A DNA stretch of 56,590 nt from Clostridia bacterium (GTDB lineage: Bacteria > Bacillota > Clostridia > Lachnospirales > Lachnospiraceae): positions 1-56,590 of the forward strand of contig CAJTAT010000014.1 in the NCBI GenBank assembly GCA_910574475.1, given 5' to 3'. Positions 9,069 through 15,500 of the stretch are shown piece after piece; positions within the stretch are counted from its first letter, which is position 1; each line of letters opens with the position of its first letter. Both the position numbers and the translations under genes were made by a program. The notes under the pieces were generated by a model that was not told the DNA's origin, did not search any database, and saw nothing but the letters and a program-made list of their open reading frames with translations.

Positions 9069-9398
9069 ATGATTTCAGATGCCCTTAAAGAGTTCAAGAT
9101 ACATAAAGCAGCCTGGGAGATTATAAGGATTGTTAATGATGATAATTCAGATGTAGTTGTAATCTCCGAAAGATTGAAGGCCATAGAGCATATGTCAATA
9201 GCGGATATAATTACTAAAATGTATGCAGATGACTTTAAAACCTTGGAGCGGGACTTGGCAAAGGTAACACTTGCCGGAAGTGATCGCAATATACCTAAAA
9301 AGTCAGTAGAGTACATGCTAGGGTATTCATTCACCAAGTATTTTGATGAAGATTGTGCTTTGCTATTGGATACTGTCAAGGCCATGAGGGGGTACTAA
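9069..9398 (+). CDS. Hypothetical protein, paralogue of the next gene (109 aa)
   Basis: ATG 9069 is one base after the preceding stop; its only Shine-Dalgarno-like sequence is the GGGGGG that also forms a GGGGTATT copy. The sequence parallels the next protein: IIRIVNDD / IVKIVENT, RDLAKVTL / RDLTKISV, and FDEDCALLLDT / FGGDCTKLIDT. The pair therefore looks like a tandem duplication. The last codons are Met-Arg-Gly-Tyr-stop, with GGGGTACT (9389) running into the stop. Function unknown. Confidence 0.6.
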   Translation: MISDALKEFKIHKAAWEIIRIVNDDNSDVVVISERLKAIEHMSIADIITKMYADDFKTLERDLAKVTLAGSDRNIPKKSVEYMLGYSFTKYFDEDCALLLDTVKAMRGY

Positions 9399-9400
9399 CC

Positions 9401-9739
9401 ATGTTTTGTGATTATTGGGATTGTGATGTCATTGTTAAAATTGTGGAGAATACCAGCGATTGTCGCAGTGCCATATATGAAAAACTCCAGAGAATAAAAC
9501 GAAGATCAGAGGGGCTGGGTGCAGCATCGGTACTAGTTACCTTGTATTCAGGGGAAAAAGTAGAACTGATAAGGGATTTAACAAAGATAAGTGTGTCGTG
9601 TACTGATGAGGAGCTGGTACTGTCTCCCAAAGAACGTTCTCAAATTTTACAGGTACTATTTAAGATATTGATAAAGTGTTTTGGTGGAGATTGTACAAAG
9701 TTGATTGATACGTGTAGAAATGCAGATAGGTTTTTGTAA
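9401..9739 (+). CDS. Hypothetical protein, paralogue of the previous gene (112 aa)
   Basis: ATG 9401 follows the previous stop by two bases, with GAGGGGG as the apparent ribosome site; the frame from 9353 has none. It is related to its neighbour (see that entry) and carries several cysteines. No known domain. GGGGTACT follows the stop at 9754. End of this small-gene group; a 312-base gap follows. Confidence 0.6.
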   Translation: MFCDYWDCDVIVKIVENTSDCRSAIYEKLQRIKRRSEGLGAASVLVTLYSGEKVELIRDLTKISVSCTDEELVLSPKERSQILQVLFKILIKCFGGDCTKLIDTCRNADRFL

Positions 9740-10051
9740 TGGCGATGTCCTTTGGGGTACTGGCGTAGATGTTCTCTTAATTCAAGCGTAAAAGATTTTT
9801 TTGAAGTTACTTTTCTTGTAGTTTAGCCTGGATTGACATTTTCTAGTTAAAAAAGTGTCTTGGATATGGAGTTTGAGTTATCTCGCAAGCTACGTGATCT
9901 ACAGCTCCATATAGTGAATTTTTTAAGATTGTGAGTGCTCTGATACGTCATTGAAACTGGGTATTCACTATATAACAAAGCGTTATATTTTTACATGAGT
10001 TTTTACAGGATTTTTTGATATCTTAAAGGCTCACTCAAGAAAGGAGAAATT
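9740..10051 (+). promoter_or_regulatory. Gap with two overlapping hairpins before the membrane-peptide genes
   Basis: No gene. TTGACA is near 9833. ATATGGAG (9864-9871) can pair with CTCCATAT (9905-9912). ATATAGTGAAT (9909-9919) can pair with ATTCACTATAT (9963-9973), an exact 11-bp inverted repeat. The two stems share bases 9909-9912, so they may compete. This could be an attenuator-like leader or an operator for the genes at 10052 and 10310. Confidence 0.4.
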
Positions 10052-10291
10052 ATGAATAAGACGGTTGGTAAGGTGTTTGGGTTGGTAGCTCTGTTGGTAG
10101 CAATTTTCTTGGCATGGCAATTAACGTTCAACAAAGGGGGTATTCTTCGCACAGCGTACAACTCTTTGGCCGAGGGAATTAACGGTCAGTGGGAGAAGGT
10201 AGCCGGACAGGGCGAGACTATTCTTCCTATGTGGACAGATACTACCGCAGAATCCAATGGCGAGGCTTTTGACATTGACACAGGCAATTAA
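10052..10291 (+). CDS. Small membrane protein A (79 aa)
   Basis: ATG 10052 with AAAGGAG 7 bases upstream. One hydrophobic segment (residues about 8-24, VFGLVALLVAIFLAWQL) is followed by FNKGGILR and an acidic soluble tail. The next gene encodes a shortened relative (FLWQLAFHSGGLWR), so the two are paralogues. Small one-pass proteins near lysozyme and VirD4 genes are often pilin-like or channel subunits of type IV secretion, but no specific family can be claimed. Confidence 0.65.
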   Translation: MNKTVGKVFGLVALLVAIFLAWQLTFNKGGILRTAYNSLAEGINGQWEKVAGQGETILPMWTDTTAESNGEAFDIDTGN

Positions 10292-10309
10292 GTGAAAGGG
10301 GCTACTTAC

Positions 10310-10513
10310 ATGAAGAAGATATGGTTAAGAGCGTTAGGTCTTGTAGGAATTCCTCTGGCTTTGATGTTTTTGTGGCAATTAGCTTTTCACAGCGGAGGGC
10401 TTTGGAGGGCTTTGGCGAAAGAAGTCGGTATTAAGATAGAGGAGACCATTAACCCAGGAGAAGAGGAAACCACCAAGGAAGAAGTTGTATTTGATTTGAA
10501 TCAAAGGTATTAA
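10310..10513 (+). CDS. Small membrane protein B (67 aa), paralogue of A
   Basis: ATG 10310 is preceded by GAAAGGGG; the in-frame GTG at 10292 has no good site. It begins MKKIWLRALGLVG, has one membrane helix, then WQLAFHSGGLWR as in its neighbour, and an acidic tail. A tandem duplicate of the gene at 10052. A strong terminator follows. Confidence 0.65.
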   Translation: MKKIWLRALGLVGIPLALMFLWQLAFHSGGLWRALAKEVGIKIEETINPGEEETTKEEVVFDLNQRY

Positions 10514-10517
10514 ATTA

Positions 10518-10554
10518 TAAGAGCTTGCGGAGTGATTCGCAGGCTCTTATTTTG
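10518..10554 (+). terminator. Terminator
   Basis: TAAGAGC/GCTCTTA with inner TGCG/CGCA, followed by TTTT. A very similar hairpin closes the gene at 11030-11425. Confidence 0.8.
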
Positions 10555-11029
10555 GGGTTTTGGGGGTACTGCTGGATTAAGAAAAGCGTCGATTTTTTAA
10601 TAATTGCTTGACACATACCGCTGAGAGATATTTATAAAATCTACATCTAAAAAGCCTTTATTAAAAGTAAAAATTTATTGATGAGATTTTTATAAGGTTG
10701 TGTGTAAAATAGTAGTTATTAAATCTATTTTGCTTGAGACATTAAAGGGATCTTGCTGTAGGTTTTTATTAATGGTCAGGGGTATTTTTTTCAGCAGTTG
10801 TCAATGATTTACTCAATAATTGCTTGATACACACCTCAAAGTTGTCTTTATAAAATATCTATCTTAAGGATTACAAGTGAAGGAGATATTTCCTTGACCA
10901 GCTGTTAATTAAGTGTTTGCTAAAACCATCAGCTATGAATTCTATTTTGCTTGAGACTGATCTTGTAACTATTGATATAGAAGTAACTTTAGTGATTTTT
11001 AAATTTTTTGTGGAAAGGTGGGTATTTAT
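10555..11029 (+). promoter_or_regulatory. Tandem duplicated promoter-like leader
   Basis: No gene in about 475 bases. Two imperfect copies about 216 bases apart are visible. Copy A has AATAATTGCTTGACACA (TTGACA at 10608) and TATAAA at 10633. Copy B has AATAATTGCTTGATACA (TTGATA at 10824) and TATAAA at 10849. Both have the same 19-base spacing. Each is followed about 80-90 bases later by TCTATTTTGCTTGAGAC (about 10725 and 10941). GGGGTATT lies between them at 10779. It reads as a duplicated regulatory region for the helix-turn-helix gene at 11030. Confidence 0.5.
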
Positions 11030-11425
11030 ATGAAGTTGTATGATGAAGGAGCATATGAATGGCTAAGTTCTATTGCAGTAGGTGGTACTGGTGCCGACCA
11101 GCAGATGACAAAGCCCAAAGCTAATTCTTTTGAGGAGTTAAATGAAGAGCGTAAGAGAGAGGGGCGATTTATGCAAGCAAGGATCTTGGGGCTGGTACTT
11201 CAGGGGTACGAGCGGACGCAAATTGGTGAATTTATAGGATGCTCTAGGAGTACGCTTGATAAAGCATTTAGAGATTTAAACTTAGACAAGCTATTAAGAT
11301 TGCAGGTTGACTTTAGTCCTGTCTTTGAAGATGTTCCAACAGAGAATGTTATTTTGTTTAAGAAGGCTAAGTTTTCTTACAGGCAGTTTAGGAGAATGTT
11401 AAAGGAGCGGGAGCTTGCAGAGTGA
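11030..11425 (+). CDS. Helix-turn-helix protein (131 aa)
   Basis: ATG 11030 preceded by AAAGGTGG. The middle (residues about 50-82) reads ARILGLVLQGYERTQIGEFI, then GCSRSTLDKAF: a helix, turn and recognition helix of the resolvase/Fis-like kind. Similar segments occur in the next two proteins (GCSNATVSRAL, GSSTANIARAL), so this is an element-specific set of DNA-binding proteins. The preceding duplicated promoter suggests regulated, perhaps self-regulated, expression. A terminator follows at once. Confidence 0.65.
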   Translation: MKLYDEGAYEWLSSIAVGGTGADQQMTKPKANSFEELNEERKREGRFMQARILGLVLQGYERTQIGEFIGCSRSTLDKAFRDLNLDKLLRLQVDFSPVFEDVPTENVILFKKAKFSYRQFRRMLKERELAE

Positions 11426-11449
11426 TCTGTAGGCTCTTTCTTTTTCTTT
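11410..11449 (+). terminator. Terminator overlapping the gene end
   Basis: GAGCTTGCAGA/TCTGTAGGCTC hairpin beginning within the last codons of the gene, followed by a T-rich run. Near-copy of the hairpin at 10518. Confidence 0.75.
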
Positions 11450-11921
11450 TTTGTAATTAACCAATATGAAAATAGCTTTATTGAAAAAGTAATGTTTTTC
11501 ACGAATGTTTTTGTATCCTTAAGTCTTTGCGGTGGTTGTGTTGCAAAGGCGATCTTCTTTTTCTTGATGTTCTAGTAGTCATAGGTGTTTTCCCAGAACG
11601 ATATTTTTGGCTTAAGTGGTGAGGTGATATTTTTTGTAGAGCTTTTCAGTAAGTCTGGGGTACTGCTACCTGTTCTCCAAAGGTATTAGAGTGGCACTCA
11701 TAATGTTATAGCTTTTAAATTTGCGTTCTTGTAATTGTAAGAGTTTGTGTATTAGCTGTTGTGCATTGATAGTTTCAACATGAATTTTTTTGTACTTAAG
11801 ATTCTTTTTCGAGGGCTTTCATGTAAGGCTAAGACTTTTCCTGTGAGCGTGATATGTAGTTATATCTTTTATATTTCTGGGGGTAATTATGTCCTTAGTT
11901 AAGTTGAGAGGAGTAAGACGT
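11450..11921 (+). other. Gene-free gap
   Basis: About 470 T-rich bases. I see no gene. GGGGTACT occurs at 11657 and GGGGTAAT at 11879. The latter lies just before an in-frame ATG at 11889, an alternative start for the next gene. A promoter is likely, but I cannot fix it. Confidence 0.4.
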
Positions 11922-12512
11922 ATGATAACCGTAGAGATTCTGGATGCTTTATACCTAAATGGAGAGCAGTTAAGTGGAGTGTTCAAAACATCTTCAGATG
12001 GACTTTATGCGATAGATTCTGAGGTATTGAAGGAATTAATTGCAAAAAGTAAGAGGTGTTTGGAACTTGAAAAAAGTAGCAGCCATATGATGAGTATGCT
12101 CAAATCTGGCAAGCTGGCAAGTAATGAGAAAGAAAAGCCAGACAAAACTCCAGGTGAGATATTAGGTGAGTTGTCGGCGAAAGCAAGAATTGCTAAGAAA
12201 CAGCAGGCTGTGGCAGTAGCTTTGTCACTTTCAATGAGAGGGTGTTATCCCTACAAAATAATGGAGGTATTGGAGAAGAGGGGATTGGGTTGCTCTAATG
12301 CTACTGTTTCCAGAGCGTTAAGTGTTCTAAAAGATGGTGATAGAGAACGGCTTTTGGATGCTTTTAGGGCTTTTCCAGAGGAGTTTACAGGCTTTATAGA
12401 GCAGGATTTCATTAATTGGTTTGATGCCAGATATGCTGATGCAAAGAAGGCAGAGGATAAAAAAGAGAGGAATAAGCGTATACGAGAGCTTGTGTCTGAG
12501 TGGGGTGAATGA
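11922..12512 (+). CDS. Helix-turn-helix protein, first of a tandem pair (196 aa)
   Basis: Start at ATG 11922 (GAGAGGAG 8 bases upstream); ATG 11889 is possible, with GGGGG as its site. After an N-terminal coiled part, residues about 97-145 contain a helix-turn-helix with GCSNATVSRALSVLKDGDRE. Then comes FRAFPEEFTGFIEQDFINWF, nearly identical to the following protein (FRAFPEEFSGFTEQDLEAWY). The two are tandem paralogues. Likely DNA-binding and possibly regulators of the transfer genes behind them. ATGA overlap with the next gene. Confidence 0.7.
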   Translation: MITVEILDALYLNGEQLSGVFKTSSDGLYAIDSEVLKELIAKSKRCLELEKSSSHMMSMLKSGKLASNEKEKPDKTPGEILGELSAKARIAKKQQAVAVALSLSMRGCYPYKIMEVLEKRGLGCSNATVSRALSVLKDGDRERLLDAFRAFPEEFTGFIEQDFINWFDARYADAKKAEDKKERNKRIRELVSEWGE

Positions 12513-12991
12513 TTATGAGTATTGTAAGAAGATATGACCATTTAACATTAGAAGAAGAGTTGGAGTTAGCTTACAAAGAGATAGATTTTTTAAAGCGGGA
12601 GTTAAATGCATTAAAGGCTCAGCCCTCGATAGAAGAATTTAAAAAGGAGTTAAGGCAGAGATCAGCGGAGACAAGAGGAGCCACTAGGAGAAAGGCGTTT
12701 GCCTTGACATTGGCTTTATCTTTGCAGGGACTTGGTACAACAGAGATAGCTGGGGTACTGAAAGAGCGTGGTTTTGGCAGTTCGACGGCTAATATTGCTA
12801 GAGCCTTAAGTGTATCCAAGGATGGCGACAAAGAAAGGCTTTGGGATATTTTTAGGGCTTTTCCGGAGGAGTTCAGTGGCTTTACAGAGCAGGATCTGGA
12901 GGCATGGTACACAGAGAGACACGAGCGTTTACAGAAGATTGCCGAAGTGAGATCAAGTCGTAAGGCTAAAGGTTCAGAGTGGGGTGAGTGA
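12509..12991 (+). CDS. Helix-turn-helix protein, second of a tandem pair (160 aa)
   Basis: ATG 12509 overlaps the previous stop (ATGA), with GGGG about 4-7 bases ahead. The N-terminal coiled-coil (YKEIDFLKRELNALKAQ) is followed by the HTH (LQGLGTTEIAGVLKERGFG, then SSTANIARAL). GGGGTACT at 12752 encodes Gly-Val-Leu inside the HTH. Paralogue of the preceding gene. The lysozyme gene follows after one base. Confidence 0.7.
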   Translation: MIMSIVRRYDHLTLEEELELAYKEIDFLKRELNALKAQPSIEEFKKELRQRSAETRGATRRKAFALTLALSLQGLGTTEIAGVLKERGFGSSTANIARALSVSKDGDKERLWDIFRAFPEEFSGFTEQDLEAWYTERHERLQKIAEVRSSRKAKGSEWGE

Positions 12992-12992
12992 T

Positions 12993-14273
12993 ATGTGTAA
13001 GAAATTATCTTTATTACTTGCCGTTCTAATATTGCTATTAAGTTCAGTAAGCGTTTATGCTACCGGCGACTCAGCGAGCATCCAGCAGGAGTGGGGACTA
13101 AAGGATGAGCAGATGGGTGTATGGATGTCAGTATGGCAGGCTATGAAGGCATCTGGTTTATCTGATGTGGCTTGTGCAGCAGTGATGGGAAACCTTAAGG
13201 CTGAGAGTGGTTTGAGAGGCTCAGCATCGGAATCTGGGGGTACTGGTGCAGGTATCGGTATAGCACAGTGGAGTACCAATTCAAATCGTCAAGGTTTGGC
13301 TGACTGGGCATGTGAACATACCAAAACTAATGTTAAGGGATATAACATTTGTACAAACGAGGTCTGCCAAGCAGGATATTTGGTATCTGATCTTGAGAAG
13401 AGCTGGATTGATTCATACCATGCAAAGTATAACGAGTATGCGGCAAAATACGCAGATACAGGGGTACCCCAAAATGTTACGTTATATACGCAGTTTGCTA
13501 ATTTTAAAACTGCGACAGATATAAAGGGTGCGGCGATAGCCATGTTTGACTGCTATGAGCGTGGTGCAGGTATCAATATTCTAATAGGATCTAGTCCTAC
13601 GGCATATCCAAAGGGCTATTCTGGCGAGAAGAATAACCTCTGGTTTTTTAAGAATGAGCATATCAATCGAGTTTCATATGCTGAAAAGGCATATGTGCTA
13701 TTTACTAACAGTACTGTTCCAGCAAGCCAGGAGGCTGGTGAGCAGATTGCGACACAGTTGGTATCCGCAGGCTATTGGACGGAGGACGAGCTTTCCATCT
13801 ATAGTAAGTTGATTGAGTCTCCAGTTGATCTATCTAATGCAGTACGAGAGAACTTAACCCAAGATCAGTTACAGGGTCTATCCATGTGGGAGCGTGAAAA
13901 CAAGCATAACATCGAAGAAGGCGGAGCGATTAATTGGTTGAGAAGAATCGTGATGCTTGCAGGTATTTTATTTACCATATGGATGGCATTGATATATTGT
14001 GCTTATTGGTTCGATAGAATTAACAATATTTTCTATATAGATACTTTAGGTATCCTTACGTTTGGTCATTTGCACATGTCGGATAACGAGCAGGAGAGTA
14101 CGTTTAGGGTAAAGGATATTGGTAAGGAAAACCATAAAACTGTAAGGCATCGAGATATCTTATTTATCTGCTTGGCGGGAACGGCATTTGGGGTAGCGAT
14201 TATTACAGGCGGCATTTACATTGCATTGAGATGGCTCAATGATTTGATTGTTAGAATACTAGGGAGGCTTTAA
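12993..14273 (+). CDS. Secreted membrane-anchored lysozyme, VirB1-like (426 aa)
   Basis: ATG 12993 with GGGG 8 bases upstream (GTG 12984 is an alternative). It has a signal peptide (CKKLSLLLAVLILLLSSVSV, cleavage after YAT-like). A phage-tail-type lysozyme domain (Phage_lysozyme2-like) follows: CAAVMGNLKAESGLRG, with the likely catalytic Glu at about 71, then GIGIAQWS and NRQGLADWA. The C-terminal quarter has two membrane helices (about 315-338, AGILFTIWMALIYCAYWF, and about 380-402, ILFICLAGTAFGVAIITGGI), unusual for a plain lysozyme. Such enzymes open peptidoglycan for the type IV secretion channel. Located three genes before the VirD4-like ATPase. Confidence 0.8.
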   Translation: MCKKLSLLLAVLILLLSSVSVYATGDSASIQQEWGLKDEQMGVWMSVWQAMKASGLSDVACAAVMGNLKAESGLRGSASESGGTGAGIGIAQWSTNSNRQGLADWACEHTKTNVKGYNICTNEVCQAGYLVSDLEKSWIDSYHAKYNEYAAKYADTGVPQNVTLYTQFANFKTATDIKGAAIAMFDCYERGAGINILIGSSPTAYPKGYSGEKNNLWFFKNEHINRVSYAEKAYVLFTNSTVPASQEAGEQIATQLVSAGYWTEDELSIYSKLIESPVDLSNAVRENLTQDQLQGLSMWERENKHNIEEGGAINWLRRIVMLAGILFTIWMALIYCAYWFDRINNIFYIDTLGILTFGHLHMSDNEQESTFRVKDIGKENHKTVRHRDILFICLAGTAFGVAIITGGIYIALRWLNDLIVRILGRL

Positions 14274-14275
14274 AT

Positions 14276-14806
14276 ATGGAGAGATTCAAAGAATGTAGGG
14301 ATTTCGTGTATAAAGGCGAGGCTGACCAGGATACCCAGGAACGATGTCTTTATTTGTACTCAGAATCCCTGAAAGATGTCAAGGAATGGTTGCGATCTAC
14401 GATGTGTGAGGCAATGGCTGAGTTACATCTCTTAGAGGATAAGGCTATATTGTACTTGCCTTTGGAAAACTTGACAGTTGAGGCAAAGGTTACTGTAGAT
14501 TTGGTTGTCCGTGAAAAGGAGCCTTGGGGGTACAGTAAACCTTTGAGTTTTGACAGGGGTACTCCAGATTACTATACGTCCCCTATAGGTATTTTTGATT
14601 ATTATACATATAGCCAGATAGTAAAAGGTGGGAATCCCGTGTCAGATTTATATTTGCATCTCTTCAGTTTATATACTGACTTACGAGAGTTGGCAGGTAC
14701 AGAGGAGTTGCTTTCCACTGATTTATTAAGGGAAAAAGGTATACAGGATGTGCTTGGTCTGCACCGCATCGGGGGTATCCTTGAGGCATTTGCCAGTAAA
14801 AAATAG
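14276..14806 (+). CDS. Hypothetical protein, paralogue of the 8270-8743 product (176 aa)
   Basis: ATG 14276, two bases after the lysozyme stop, preceded by GGGAGG. It shares SPIGxFDYYTY, NPVSDLYLHL and IQDVLGL with the product of 8270-8743. No known domain; soluble. Three GGGGTA copies (14527, 14556, 14772) lie within 250 bases. Its place between lysozyme and ATPase genes suggests a transfer-related role, which is inference. Confidence 0.65.
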   Translation: MERFKECRDFVYKGEADQDTQERCLYLYSESLKDVKEWLRSTMCEAMAELHLLEDKAILYLPLENLTVEAKVTVDLVVREKEPWGYSKPLSFDRGTPDYYTSPIGIFDYYTYSQIVKGGNPVSDLYLHLFSLYTDLRELAGTEELLSTDLLREKGIQDVLGLHRIGGILEAFASKK

Positions 14807-14882
14807 CAGTTACTTTTGCTTTATTTAAGACTGGTAGGCTTTGAACAACAAAAATATAAAAAGTTATTGTAAGGAGGGCGAG

Positions 14883-15500
14883 ATGAGTTATTTCAAGGAT
14901 TTAGTAACAGATATTTTACCTTACATCAGTAAGAAGATTCCAATGCTTAGTCCAGAGGCACAGGATGCCTTGTGGGAGCTGACTAATACATATGTGAAAG
15001 AATCGCAGCATGGTGATAAGGCATATGACATAGTGAATGATTTAAAGGTTAAGATGACAGATGTGACTCTTTTATATTCAGAGGAGAAAACGGAGAGTGA
15101 AGAGCATGTGTATGCGTTATTTGTACTGGCCAGTGTTTATTTTCTGGGGTACTATGGCTTAATTAAGCAGTCTGATATTACTGTTGAAAACTCTGGCAAG
15201 CTAGGATTTGAGGGCAGTGTTGAATTGTTCTATGAAACTCTTGAGGTTCATGGGTTATTGGAGGAGATGACTGAGCAGGCTCCTGCTGAGGTTGAATATT
15301 CTGAGGAAGAAGATGAATACTCCGAAGACGAGTATGTAGAAGAGGAGGATTACTCTGAAGACGATGAAGATGATTATTCAGAAGAAGAGGATGAGGACGA
15401 GGATGATTACTCTGACGAAGGCGACTATTCTGAGGAGGCTGAAGACGAGTATTCCGAAGATGATTACGAAGAGGAATGTTATGAAGAGGAGGACGAGTGA
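14883..15500 (+). CDS. Protein with extreme acidic repeat tail (205 aa)
   Basis: ATG 14883 with AAGGAGGG upstream; the frame from 14841 lacks a site. Residues 1-135 form a helical soluble domain. Residues about 140-205 are an almost pure D/E tail with repeated DDYSEE/DEYSED units. Such tails can mimic DNA or act as chaperone-like binders. The gene overlaps the start of the VirD4-like gene (TGATG), so the product may be made together with that ATPase. Family not recognised. GGGGTACT at 15146. Confidence 0.65.
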   Translation: MSYFKDLVTDILPYISKKIPMLSPEAQDALWELTNTYVKESQHGDKAYDIVNDLKVKMTDVTLLYSEEKTESEEHVYALFVLASVYFLGYYGLIKQSDITVENSGKLGFEGSVELFYETLEVHGLLEEMTEQAPAEVEYSEEEDEYSEDEYVEEEDYSEDDEDDYSEEEDEDEDDYSDEGDYSEEAEDEYSEDDYEEECYEEEDE

